32,134 nt of DNA from an uncultured Pseudomonadota bacterium (GTDB lineage: Bacteria; Pseudomonadota; Gammaproteobacteria; Burkholderiales; SG8-39). Shown here piece by piece: positions 1 to 7,641 of the stretch. The position numbers were made by a program, and so were the translations under genes. How positions within the stretch are numbered: the stretch's first letter is position 1; each line of letters opens with the position of its first letter. Below the pieces are notes generated by a model. It searched no databases and had not been told where the DNA came from. It saw only the letters and a list, made by a program, of their open reading frames with translations. Location of the stretch: contig CAITSH010000490.1 of NCBI GenBank assembly GCA_903895005.1, positions 1 through 32,134 on the forward strand, in the 5' to 3' direction.

Positions 1-55
1 AAAAAATGCACGAATTGATGCAAGCATGAGTTCTTCACAATTCATCCTCAGCAAT
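1..55. other. dnaA-downstream intergenic edge
   Basis: This AT-rich stretch lies just beyond the dnaA stop codon. In most bacteria dnaN follows dnaA, but no dnaN coding sequence is inside the window. Positions 31-39 (TTCTTCACA) resemble the DnaA-box consensus TTATNCACA with one mismatch. A single imperfect box is weak evidence, so I make no origin claim here. Confidence 0.4.
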
Positions 56-1429
56 TCAGCCTTTTAATACTTGTTCCAAAACATGGAAGTCCCGGTTCAT
101 TATTGAGTCTTTCTCGCGAAGAGACGCGATTGTCCGGCATGCATGCAGTACTGTTGTGTGATCACGATTGCCAAAAGCTTCGCCTATTTCGGGAAAACTC
201 ATGGATGTAAGTTCTTTCGCTAGAGCCATTGCTATTTGGCGCGGTCTGGCGATGTTGCGGCTACGTTTTTTTGAATGCATATCCGACATTTTGAGTTTGT
301 AATAGTCGGCAACTGTTTTCTGTATGTTTTCGATCGAGATTTGGCGGTGCTGGAGGGACAAAAGATCTTTGAGGGCCTCTTTTGCGAGATCAAGCGTGAT
401 GTCTTTGCCTGTAAATCTGGCGAACGCGATAACACTCTTGAGGGCACCCTCAAGTTCGCGTACGTTTGACCGGATATGTTTTGCCACGAAAAAGGCAACT
501 TCCTCCGGTATAGACAATCCCACGGCTTCAGCTTTTTTCAAGACAATGGCAACGCGCATTTCCTGTTCCGGAGGCTCTATGGCAACAGTGAGCCCCCAGG
601 AAAAGCGCGATTTAAGTCTCTCCCCTAAGCCGGCGATGTCACGAGGATAGGTATCGCAGGTGATGATGACTTGCTTGCGAGACTCGATAAGGGCGTTGAA
701 CGCATAGAAAAACTCTTCTTGCGTTCTGTCCTTGCCGGTAAAAAACTGTATGTCGTCGATCAGTAGTGCATCAAGGGAGTGATAGTAGCGCTTGAATTCA
801 TCAAACGATTTTTGCTGATACGCTTTCACCACATCAGAAATGTATTGCGCCGCATGAAGATACCGAACCTTTGATCCTGGGAAACGGGCGGTGACGTGAT
901 TCCCCACGGCATGCATTAGATGGGTCTTACCTAGACCGACACCGCCGTATATGAATAGCGGGTTATAGGAGGTCCCCGGGTTGTCGGCTACCTGCATTGC
1001 GGCTGCTCGAGCCAATTGGTTGGCTTTTCCTGGAACAAAGTTATCAAACGAAAAGTCCGTTATTAAACTGGACCGATCCACCGCAGGTTTTGCAGCTAGG
1101 CTACGTGATGGCGTTTTTTTAGATGGAACCGTGTCTTCCTGCGGCGTCCGTGACGAGATTAAACGGGCGGGTTCCTCATCGGTTGCCGTCAGTGTCATAA
1201 GCAGGCGCATGGGAGAGCCGAAAAACTCGGCGGCGAAGTGCTCTATTCTGGAAGCAACGCGCTCGTTTATCCACTGCAATACGTATCTATTGGGGGCGAG
1301 CAGGGTTAGCTCGCCCGCAACAGGGTCGGCAATGCCCATGCGAAGCGGGCGAATCCATGTGTTAAATTGTTGATTTGGAAGCTCTTTTTCGAGCTGTGTG
1401 ACACAAGAAGACCAGAATCCGTCTGTCAT
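56..1429 (-). CDS. dnaA: Chromosomal replication initiator protein DnaA
   Basis: DnaA is the AAA+ ATPase that binds DnaA boxes, melts the origin and loads the replicative helicase. The 457-residue protein is full length for a betaproteobacterial DnaA with a short linker. Domain I occupies about residues 1-80 (FWSSC...QFNTWIRPL), followed by a polar linker of about 80-120. The AAA+ core has Walker [10 protein letters not shown] near 162-170 and Walker B LLIDDIQF near 223-230. The C-terminal helix-turn-helix carries the DnaA signature ([13 protein letters not shown], then [11 protein letters not shown]) that reads the box. The ATG at 1429 gives the expected MTDGFW start, although no Shine-Dalgarno is evident. 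The gene is divergent from rpmH, and its likely promoter overlaps a perfect DnaA box at 1499-1507, which fits autoregulation. Family assignment is secure. Confidence 0.98.
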   Translation of the reverse strand: MTDGFWSSCVTQLEKELPNQQFNTWIRPLRMGIADPVAGELTLLAPNRYVLQWINERVASRIEHFAAEFFGSPMRLLMTLTATDEEPARLISSRTPQEDTVPSKKTPSRSLAAKPAVDRSSLITDFSFDNFVPGKANQLARAAAMQVADNPGTSYNPLFIYGGVGLGKTHLMHAVGNHVTARFPGSKVRYLHAAQYISDVVKAYQQKSFDEFKRYYHSLDALLIDDIQFFTGKDRTQEEFFYAFNALIESRKQVIITCDTYPRDIAGLGERLKSRFSWGLTVAIEPPEQEMRVAIVLKKAEAVGLSIPEEVAFFVAKHIRSNVRELEGALKSVIAFARFTGKDITLDLAKEALKDLLSLQHRQISIENIQKTVADYYKLKMSDMHSKKRSRNIARPRQIAMALAKELTSMSFPEIGEAFGNRDHTTVLHACRTIASLREKDSIMNRDFHVLEQVLKG

Positions 1430-1476
1430 TTTTTATGCGCGGTTGCCCCGCAAATGAGGCACCAAACCCGGTACGG

Positions 1477-1505
1477 ATTTTAACTTCTTTAAGAATAGTT
1501 ATCCA
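1477..1505 (-). promoter_or_regulatory. Candidate dnaA promoter overlapping a DnaA box
   Basis: On the minus strand a -35-like TGGATA (1505-1500) is separated by 17 bp from a -10-like TAAAAT (1482-1477). This would start dnaA transcription about 40 nt before its ATG. The -35 hexamer lies inside the DnaA box at 1499-1507, so bound DnaA would block RNA polymerase. The hexamers match consensus at 4/6 and 5/6 positions; this is a prediction. Confidence 0.45.
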
Positions 1506-1507
1506 CA
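1499..1507 (+). promoter_or_regulatory. DnaA box (TTATCCACA)
   Basis: This is an exact match to the high-affinity DnaA-binding consensus. It lies between dnaA and rpmH, within the predicted dnaA promoter and about 20 bp upstream of the predicted rpmH -35. It could serve replication initiation, dnaA autoregulation, or both. Confidence 0.8.
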
Positions 1508-1527
1508 GGCAATGGTAAAAATTAACC

Positions 1528-1557
1528 TTGACGTCGCGGGGACTTAGCACGTCTAAT
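1528..1557 (+). promoter_or_regulatory. Candidate rpmH operon promoter
   Basis: A -35 TTGACG (1528-1533) and a -10 TCTAAT (1552-1557) are separated by 18 bp. Each matches the sigma-70 consensus at five of six positions. The implied start near 1564 gives a leader of about 25 nt before the rpmH ATG, and the promoter would serve the packed rpmH-rnpA-yidD-yidC run. Confidence 0.6.
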
Positions 1558-1589
1558 ATCGGGTTTGGTTCAAGCAAGAAAGTTGAATT

Positions 1590-1724
1590 ATGAAACGTAC
1601 CTACCAACCTTCCGTTGTGCGCCGTAAACGTACCCACGGTTTTCTCGTCCGCATGAAGACCAAGAGCGGTCGCGCGGTTATTCGCGCGCGTCGTGCCAAA
1701 GGCCGACACAGCTTGGCTGTTTGA
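1590..1724 (+). CDS. rpmH: 50S ribosomal protein L34
   Basis: This 44-residue open frame encodes a very basic protein beginning MKRTYQPS, followed by [20 protein letters not shown] and ending near RHSLAV. That is the characteristic L34 sequence at the usual length for the family. L34 is a component of the large ribosomal subunit. The stop codon (TGA, 1722-1724) overlaps the TTG start assigned to rnpA at 1721, so the two genes are probably translationally coupled. The rpmH-rnpA pairing beside dnaA is near-universal in bacteria, which supports both the call and the origin-proximal position. Confidence 0.97.
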   Translation: MKRTYQPSVVRRKRTHGFLVRMKTKSGRAVIRARRAKGRHSLAV

Positions 1725-2062
1725 ACGAGCGCCTGTTCTATCCAAGGAGCAGGCGACTTGACGAATCGCATGTCGCTGCAGCGTTTCGCAATAAGCCTGT
1801 GGCGCGATCCCGTTACTTCCTCGCGTATAGGCGCAGCAACGGGCATCCGTTTCCGCGTCTTGGGTTGGTCGTACCCAAGCGGCTTCTAAGCCGCGCGGTC
1901 GATCGCAATCGTGTCAAACGATTGGTTCGGGAGCGATTTCGCCTGATACAGCGTGAAATTGCGGGAAACGACTGGTTGGTCCGCTTGGTAAGGGCGCCCT
2001 TGGGGTGTGGGGAGATTTCGGGCGACGTAGACGCGTTGTTCCGCGATGCCAATGCTGACTAG
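1721..2062 (+). CDS. rnpA: Ribonuclease P protein component
   Basis: RnpA is the basic protein subunit of RNase P, which matures the 5' ends of tRNAs together with the RNA subunit. The 113-residue product has the N-terminal FYPRSRRL segment, the central [10 protein letters not shown] strand, and the RNR signature ([14 protein letters not shown], residues about 61-74). The start is inferred to be the TTG at 1721, embedded in TTGA with the rpmH stop. No better ATG precedes the conserved FYPRSRRL segment, so an unusual coupled start is the most economical reading. The 3' end overlaps the start of yidD by 17 nt. Function is secure; the exact start is moderately certain. Confidence 0.93.
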   Translation: MNERLFYPRSRRLDESHVAAAFRNKPVARSRYFLAYRRSNGHPFPRLGLVVPKRLLSRAVDRNRVKRLVRERFRLIQREIAGNDWLVRLVRAPLGCGEISGDVDALFRDANAD

Positions 2063-2264
2063 GTTTTTTGTTTTGTTGATTCGAGCATATCAATACTCGA
2101 TTAGCCCCATGTTGGGCAATCGCTGCCGCTTTGCGCCATCCTGTTCGGCTTACGCCGAGGAGGCGATCGTACGTTATGGCTTCTTAAAAGGCGGATGGTT
2201 TGCGATTCGCCGGATTTCTCGATGCCATCCTTGGAACCCCGGCGGCTACGACCCCGTCCCGTAA
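2046..2264 (+). CDS. yidD: Membrane protein insertion efficiency factor YidD
   Basis: YidD is a small inner-membrane-associated protein that assists YidC-dependent insertion. The 72-residue product carries the family's core: the [16 protein letters not shown] segment with its two cysteines, then RYGFLKGGW, and [14 protein letters not shown] at the C-terminus. The N-terminus is a short amphipathic or hydrophobic segment ([18 protein letters not shown]). Start choices are the ATG at 2046 or the in-frame ATG at 2052; both lie inside the end of rnpA, so coupling is expected either way. It sits directly between rnpA and yidC, the conserved family location. Confidence 0.95.
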   Translation: MPMLTRFFVLLIRAYQYSISPMLGNRCRFAPSCSAYAEEAIVRYGFLKGGWFAIRRISRCHPWNPGGYDPVP

Positions 2265-2278
2265 GAGAACCCTGCCCG

Positions 2279-3961
2279 ATGGATACTCAGAGACTGGTAT
2301 TGTTTTTCGTGTTTTCCTTTTCACTTCTTATGCTTTGGGAGTCTTGGCAAAAGGAAAATCGCCCGCCCGCCCAAGCTGTAGCGCAAGTTGCTGCTCCTAC
2401 GACCTCAGCGGGGGTGCCGAGCCCCACAACAGGCGCACCCACTGGATCAATCCCCGCACCCTCAGCAAACGCGCTGATTGCGCGTCCTGATGCCGTACCT
2501 GGAGCGGTTGCTGCGACCAAGTCGGCTGTTCGCGAGAAAGTGCGCGTGCGCACCGACGTGTTGGTAGCAGAAATTGACTCGCAGGGTGGCGACCTGGTTT
2601 TTCTCGAATTCTTGAACCAGAAAGACGTGGTAGATCCGAAAAAGAATCTGGTTCTATTGTCGCCGGAGCATCAATATGCAGCGCAAAGCGGTCTGATTGG
2701 CGCGAGTCTGCCCAACCATCGAACGATGTTCTCCGCTTCCGTTAAAGAGGCGGTCCTTGCCGATGGTCAGCAATCAGTCGAACAAAAGCTTGAAGCGGTG
2801 ACTGCGGACGGAGTAAAAGTCACAAAGACGTATGTGTTTCACCGCGGTAGTCATTTGATCGATATGCGCCAGGACATCACAAATGGCACCGGCAAACCGC
2901 TTGTAAGCCATGCCTATTTCCAGATAACCCGCGATGGAAGCGCACCGCCGGGGGATTCGGCAATGATGCAAACATACACGGGTGCCGCCGCCTACACCGA
3001 ACAGGAAAAATTTCTCAAGGTGGCGTTTAGCGATATAGAAAAAGGCAAGGCGACATTTCCCAAAACACCCGATAACGGATGGGTGGCAATTCTTCAGCAT
3101 TACTTTACAACCGCTTTGGTGCCCAGCCAGAAGCAGCGTGAAGTGTATATGCGCAAATTAGATGGAAACCTTTTTGCGGTCGGCGTAATCCTGCCGATAC
3201 CAGTCCTTGCGGTCGGCGAGTCCGCAAGCATTTCGGTACCTCTTTATTCTGGACCTAACGATCAGGATAAGCTGAAATCCATTGCTCCGGGCTTGGAGCT
3301 GGTCGTGGATTATGGTTGGTTGACGGTTATCGCGGCGCCGCTTTTTTGGGTGCTGCAACATTTTCATAGCTGGGTAGGAAACTGGGGGGTGGCGATTGTC
3401 TTGCTGACTCTCGGGCTGAAGTTGTTGTTTTATCCGCTTTCAGCTGCCAGTTATCGATCGATGGCGAAAATGAAGCTGGTCGCGCCGCGCCTTGCAAAAT
3501 TGCGGGAGCAATACGGCGACGACCGGATGAAGCTGAACCAAGCGATGATGGAAATGTACAAGCAGGAAAAGATCAATCCCCTCGGCGGATGTTTGCCTAT
3601 CGTTGTGCAGATCCCGGTTTTCATTTCCTTATATTGGGTCCTGCTTGCCAGCGTTGAACTTCGCCAGGCGCCTTTTTATGGCTGGATACATGACCTTTCA
3701 GTGCAGGATCCGTTCTATGTTCTGCCCGCGCTAATGATGGTGTCGATGGTGTTCCAAACCAAAATGAATCCGACGCCGCCCGATCCCGTTCAGGCGAAAG
3801 TGATGATGATCATGCCTTTTGTGTTTGGTGTGATGTTTTTCTTCTTCCCTGCGGGCTTGGTTCTGTACTGGTTGGTTAACAACGTCCTGTCTATTGCTCA
3901 GCAATGGCAGATTACTCGCATGGTCGAAGGTGCAAGAAAACCAGCGGCTGCAAAGCGCTGA
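2279..3961 (+). CDS. yidC: Membrane protein insertase YidC
   Basis: YidC inserts and folds inner-membrane proteins, alone or with SecYEG. The frame extends upstream, but the ATG at 2279 gives the typical MDTQRLVLFFVFSFSLLML first transmembrane segment and a 560-residue protein, normal for Gram-negative YidC. A Pro/Ala/Thr-rich linker (about residues 30-80) leads into the large periplasmic domain (to about 320). The conserved insertase core follows with five hydrophobic segments. It includes the cytoplasmic hairpin (KMKLVAPRLAKLREQYGDD) and the QIPVFISLYWVL and FPAGLVLYWLVNN segments. The C-terminal tail is basic (RKPAAAKR). mnmE follows after 12 nt. Confidence 0.97.
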   Translation: MDTQRLVLFFVFSFSLLMLWESWQKENRPPAQAVAQVAAPTTSAGVPSPTTGAPTGSIPAPSANALIARPDAVPGAVAATKSAVREKVRVRTDVLVAEIDSQGGDLVFLEFLNQKDVVDPKKNLVLLSPEHQYAAQSGLIGASLPNHRTMFSASVKEAVLADGQQSVEQKLEAVTADGVKVTKTYVFHRGSHLIDMRQDITNGTGKPLVSHAYFQITRDGSAPPGDSAMMQTYTGAAAYTEQEKFLKVAFSDIEKGKATFPKTPDNGWVAILQHYFTTALVPSQKQREVYMRKLDGNLFAVGVILPIPVLAVGESASISVPLYSGPNDQDKLKSIAPGLELVVDYGWLTVIAAPLFWVLQHFHSWVGNWGVAIVLLTLGLKLLFYPLSAASYRSMAKMKLVAPRLAKLREQYGDDRMKLNQAMMEMYKQEKINPLGGCLPIVVQIPVFISLYWVLLASVELRQAPFYGWIHDLSVQDPFYVLPALMMVSMVFQTKMNPTPPDPVQAKVMMIMPFVFGVMFFFFPAGLVLYWLVNNVLSIAQQWQITRMVEGARKPAAAKR

Positions 3962-3973
3962 GGGACAGAACGC

Positions 3974-5317
3974 ATGATCGCCCCCGCTGACACCATTGCG
4001 GCGGTGGCGACGGCTCCCGGGCGCGGCGGGATTGGTGTGGTTCGAATTTCCGGGACTAACCTTGGTCCGTTTTTAACATCGCTTACCAACGCTATTCCTG
4101 TGCCACGTCATGCTATGCGCGTGGTGTTTTTGGCCGCCGACTCCAGTCAAATCGACGATGGAATCGCTTTGTATTTTCCCGGCCCGGCGTCTTTTACAGG
4201 TGAAGACGTTCTGGAGCTTCAGGGACATGGTGGACCGGTTGTGCTTGGGATGTTGCTGCGGCGATGCGTGCAGTTAGGTGCCCGACTGGCAGAACCCGGT
4301 GAGTTTACCCGTCGTGCATTTCTGAATGACAAGATCGATCTCGCTCAGGCGGAGGCCGTAGCAGACCTTATTGATGCTGGTTCGGAGCGGGCCGTCCGCA
4401 GCGCACGACGTTCTCTAAGTGGTGAGTTTTCAGCCCAGATACTGCACTTGGCGAGCGCGATAGTGGATTTGCGCATGGGTGTCGAGGCGATGCTGGATTT
4501 TCCCGAAGAGGAGATCGACAACCAAGACAACGAACGCGTGTTGCTACAACTCCTAGTTTTGCGATCTGCCCTCGCAGACACCCTTAGGAAAGCACGCCTC
4601 GGCAGCGTCTTGCGGCGGGGCCTCAAGGTGGTGCTGGCGGGTAAACCAAATGTTGGTAAATCCAGTTTACTCAATTGCCTTGCTGGCGCGGATATCGCAA
4701 TTGTTACCCCGGTTGCCGGAACAACGCGTGACAGCATTCGCGAAACGATAAACCTTGACGGTATTCCGTTGGAGATTGTTGACACCGCGGGCTTGCGAGA
4801 AACCGAGGATCTGGTGGAAAAATTTGGTGTGGCACGAAGTTGGCGCGAAATCGGTGAAGCGGACGTTGTATTGTTGGTGTGTGATTCGCGGATCGGGCTA
4901 ACAGATGAAGAGCGTGCGATTCTTTCAACTATCCGGTCAGGTGTGGCGCGTATTGTTGTATTTAACAAAATAGATATCGAAGGCTTGTCGGCCAAAGTTG
5001 CCCAATTCGAGCAGCGTACGGAAGTTTGGCTTTCGGCAAAGTCCCAGGACGGCATGCAAGGCTTGCGCGACGCGTTGCTATCCGCAGCTGGTTGGAGTGA
5101 GCCAGGGGATGATGTGTTTCTTGCTAGAGAGCGCCATATTTCGGCGTTGCTCGCCGCGAGTAACTTCCTTGACGCGGCACAGGTTGCCGTTGCACGGCCC
5201 GAGTTGTTCGCAGAGGAATTACGACTTGCGCATGCTCAGCTCGCGACTATTACGGGGGAGTTCACCGCCGATGATTTGCTCGGAGAAATTTTTGCCCGTT
5301 TTTGTATCGGCAAGTAG
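3974..5317 (+). CDS. mnmE: tRNA uridine-5-carboxymethylaminomethyl modification GTPase MnmE
   Basis: MnmE (TrmE) works with MnmG to modify wobble uridine 34 of certain tRNAs. The 447-residue protein has the folate-binding N-terminal domain (starting IAAVATAPGRGGIGVVRISG), a helical domain, and an inserted G domain. The G domain shows G1 GKPNVGKSS near residue 222, the switch segment TPVAGTTRDS, G3 DTAGLRE, and G4 NKID. It ends with the diagnostic C-terminal CIGK motif whose cysteine is needed for modification. An AGGG element about 9 nt upstream supports the ATG at 3974. Its partner mnmG is also in this window at 9947, but the two are separated by three unrelated genes. Confidence 0.98.
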   Translation: MIAPADTIAAVATAPGRGGIGVVRISGTNLGPFLTSLTNAIPVPRHAMRVVFLAADSSQIDDGIALYFPGPASFTGEDVLELQGHGGPVVLGMLLRRCVQLGARLAEPGEFTRRAFLNDKIDLAQAEAVADLIDAGSERAVRSARRSLSGEFSAQILHLASAIVDLRMGVEAMLDFPEEEIDNQDNERVLLQLLVLRSALADTLRKARLGSVLRRGLKVVLAGKPNVGKSSLLNCLAGADIAIVTPVAGTTRDSIRETINLDGIPLEIVDTAGLRETEDLVEKFGVARSWREIGEADVVLLVCDSRIGLTDEERAILSTIRSGVARIVVFNKIDIEGLSAKVAQFEQRTEVWLSAKSQDGMQGLRDALLSAAGWSEPGDDVFLARERHISALLAASNFLDAAQVAVARPELFAEELRLAHAQLATITGEFTADDLLGEIFARFCIGK

Positions 5318-5386
5318 ACTGGAAGAAGGTCGCCGCTGAATGGGGCTGGTCTGCTATCTGCCAAGGTTATAAAGGAGGAGTGAAAA

Positions 5387-6349
5387 GTGAAAAAAACATT
5401 GATTGCCGTATTGTTCGCTTTAGCCGCGGTATTACCTGGTGCGGCACAGAGCCAGCAGTACCCGACGAAGCCGATCCGATTAATCGTACCGTTTGCTCCG
5501 GGCGGTGGCAGTGACCTGATCGGGCGATTGATTGCCCAGAAGCTGACGGAGCGTCTTGGGCAGCAGGTTGTCGTCGAAAATAAACCAGGTGCTGGCGGTA
5601 ATCTCGGTGCGGAGCAGGCCGTACGTGCTCCCGCGGACGGATATACCCTTTTGCTCATCGCTGGAAGCTATACGGTAAATCCGAGTCTCTACAAATTGTC
5701 ATGGGACTCGGTGAATGATATTTCGCCCATCGTCCAACTCTCCCAAGGACCGTTCCTGGTCGCCGTGCATCCATCGGTACCGGCGAAGACATTGAAGGAG
5801 TTCATCGAGTTGGCGAAAAAGCAGCCGGATAAATTTTCATTTGGCACGGCCGGTTCTGGCAGCATTACGCATTTGGCCTCCGAACTATTTCTTGATATGG
5901 CCAAGATAAAAGCGGTTCATGTTCCCTACAAAGGCACGGGTCCCGCGCTAAATGATGCCATTGCAGGTAACGTCCAACTGATTTTTGGCAGCGTTTCGAC
6001 GTCGCTTCAGCATGTAAAATCAGGCCGCTTGCGCGCGCTCGCTGTGACCACAGCGAAACGAATTCCGGCAGCACCCGAGGTCCCGACGATGTCCGAGGCG
6101 GGGTTACCCGGCTACGAGGTGATCCTTTGGCATGGCTTGGTGGCGCCCAAAGGTGTTCCAAAGGCGATAGTCGATAAAATAAATCTCGCAGCCAACGAAG
6201 CGCTTAAGTCGAAAGATACCGCGGATCTACTTGCGTCAGATGGTGTGGCTCCTGCAGGCGGGACACCAGAGCAGTTCCAGGCAACGATCAGGTCTGATAT
6301 TGAACGTTGGCGGAAAGTGGTTCAACAGGCCAACGTGAAAGTGGAGTGA
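5387..6349 (+). CDS. Bug-family (TctC-like) periplasmic solute-binding protein
   Basis: This 320-residue protein belongs to the Bug/TctC receptor family, which binds carboxylates and other small solutes in the periplasm, often for tripartite tricarboxylate (TTT) transporters. A signal peptide spans about residues 1-23 (MKKTLIAVLFALAAVLPGAA). The mature start has the family's PTKPIRLIVPFAPGGGSD strand and loop, then VVVENKPGAGGNLGAE and PADGYTLL. The central HVPYKGTGPALNDAIAGNV segment is also typical. The GTG start at 5387 follows a strong AAAGGAGGAG site (5371-5380). No TctA or TctB membrane genes are nearby, so the receptor is an orphan. The next gene encodes an AbrB-type membrane protein on the same strand. 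The ligand cannot be read from the sequence. Confidence 0.93.
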   Translation: MKKTLIAVLFALAAVLPGAAQSQQYPTKPIRLIVPFAPGGGSDLIGRLIAQKLTERLGQQVVVENKPGAGGNLGAEQAVRAPADGYTLLLIAGSYTVNPSLYKLSWDSVNDISPIVQLSQGPFLVAVHPSVPAKTLKEFIELAKKQPDKFSFGTAGSGSITHLASELFLDMAKIKAVHVPYKGTGPALNDAIAGNVQLIFGSVSTSLQHVKSGRLRALAVTTAKRIPAAPEVPTMSEAGLPGYEVILWHGLVAPKGVPKAIVDKINLAANEALKSKDTADLLASDGVAPAGGTPEQFQATIRSDIERWRKVVQQANVKVE

Positions 6350-6440
6350 TGCAGGCATTGGTTGCAAGACTCAAATCACCTGGGGTTTTCCGGCGTCCGC
6401 AAACGGCAGCTTGCCTTGTCGTTTCGTGCGTCACCTGGGC

Positions 6441-7487
6441 GTGAATCAAAGGCTTGAAGCTACGATAAAGGCATTGCTCGCCTGTGGTTTTGGCGGCGCT
6501 CTTTGCCAGGTTATGCACACCCCGCTACCTTGGATGATCGGGCCGCTGTTTGCGATGGCGGTATTCAAATTTCGAGGTGTTGAACTTGCCGCGCCCAAAG
6601 GGGGCCGCGAAGTGGGGCAAGTCATCATTGCAAGCGCGCTAGGTCTTTATTTCACACCGCTGGTCGCTCGCGAAGTCTTAGCAAATTGGCCTTTGCTTGT
6701 CGCCGCAGCGGTTTTTGCAACGCTGCTCTCCTACGGAGGTGCCCTCTTTCTTTGGCGTTTTGCAGGCGTGGATCGCACTACGGCATTTTTTTCGAGTGTT
6801 CCTGGTGGAGCGGCCGAAATGTCCAATCTGGGCGAACGCTATGGCGCTAAAACGGACCGCATTGCCATTGCGCAATCGTTGCGAATCGTTTTTGTTGTGG
6901 TGCTAGTGCCGATTGCGATGACCTTGTTGGGCACACACGGGTCCGATGCGTACCTCCCTTCCGTTCATCCGGTCGATTTCAAAGGGTTGTCGTTACTCCT
7001 CGTGTGCGGCGCTTTGGGCGGTATGACGATGCGAATATTACGCATGCCAAACCCCTGGTTTCTCGGGGCACTGGCGGTTGTGACGTCGCTCACGGTTCTT
7101 GAGATTCATTTGTCGTCCATGCCAAGTGTATTAAGTAATGTTGCTCAACTATTAATTGGTTGCTCGCTGGGTTCGCGGTTTGACGAGAAATTTTTGAAGC
7201 GCGCGCCACATTTTGTTTTCATTGTTAGCGTAAGCATTCTGGGGGCGATCTTTTTGTCAGCGCTTTTCGGCGCGGCACTTGCAAGCTTGGGGGCGCTTTC
7301 CCTGCCGACGATGATTCTTGCGACGGCGCCAGGTGGGGTGGCTGAGATGTGTATCACCGCAAAGGTATTGCAGTTGGGTGTGCCTTTGGTTACGGCGGCT
7401 CAAGTCACGAGGGTTATCATTCTTGTGACGACCACGGGACCACTGTTTCGCCTCGCGCGTGCGCTAGCTTGTCGCCTGGGGGTTTGA
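6441..7487 (+). CDS. AbrB-family integral membrane protein (AbrB duplication type)
   Basis: The 348-residue product is a polytopic membrane protein of the Gram-negative 'AbrB duplication' family, often labelled putative ammonia monooxygenase or AbrB regulator. Those names are historical, and its function is not established. Two homologous halves are visible, each with a PW-(I/L)-G motif (PWMIGPL near the start, PWFLGAL in the middle) and an (A/V)PGG-x-AEM motif (SVPGGAAEMSNL and TAPGGVAEMCIT). About ten hydrophobic stretches support the membrane call. The frame is open from a TTG at 6411, but I prefer the GTG at 6441, just before the conserved first helix; neither has a clear ribosome binding site. 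It lies 91 nt after a Bug receptor, which hints at a shared transport role, but that is inference. Confidence 0.88.
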   Translation: MNQRLEATIKALLACGFGGALCQVMHTPLPWMIGPLFAMAVFKFRGVELAAPKGGREVGQVIIASALGLYFTPLVAREVLANWPLLVAAAVFATLLSYGGALFLWRFAGVDRTTAFFSSVPGGAAEMSNLGERYGAKTDRIAIAQSLRIVFVVVLVPIAMTLLGTHGSDAYLPSVHPVDFKGLSLLLVCGALGGMTMRILRMPNPWFLGALAVVTSLTVLEIHLSSMPSVLSNVAQLLIGCSLGSRFDEKFLKRAPHFVFIVSVSILGAIFLSALFGAALASLGALSLPTMILATAPGGVAEMCITAKVLQLGVPLVTAAQVTRVIILVTTTGPLFRLARALACRLGV

Positions 7488-7531
7488 TAGAGATTTAAAT
7501 TCATGGGCTTAGCGACAAGTGTGATGTCGTA

Positions 7532-7560
7532 TTTCCGCCTCGCCGCCTTCGGCGTAAAAT
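7532..7560 (+). promoter_or_regulatory. Weak candidate pckG promoter
   Basis: A TAAAAT -10-like hexamer (7555-7560) lies 17 bp after TTTCCG (7532-7537). A small CGCCG/CGGCG hairpin (7541-7554) sits in the spacer and could instead mark the end of the previous transcript. The leader to the pckG ATG would be about 75 nt. The evidence is weak. Confidence 0.25.
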
Positions 7561-7641
7561 ATCGGTAAGAAAACTAATACGGCCCTGTGCCTACCCGGGT
7601 AAATCGCAGTTCGCCCGCAAATCCCCTAACAGCGAGGATCC

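Larger units (their letters stand above)
1430..1589. other. dnaA-rpmH intergenic region, candidate oriC or dnaA control region
   Basis: This 160-nt gap separates the divergent dnaA and rpmH genes and is the usual place to look for oriC in gamma- and betaproteobacteria. It holds one perfect DnaA box at 1499-1507, flanked by A/T-rich tracts (about 1477-1500 and 1513-1526), and promoter-like hexamers on both strands. Only one consensus box is visible, whereas a functional origin normally has several. It may therefore be only part of the origin or just the dnaA control region. This is inference from position and motif. Confidence 0.5.

Noticed and set aside
4345..5055. A 236-codon open frame antisense to mnmE
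   Set aside because: The product is rich in Ser, Arg and Pro as expected from a shadow frame, and the sense gene is unambiguous.
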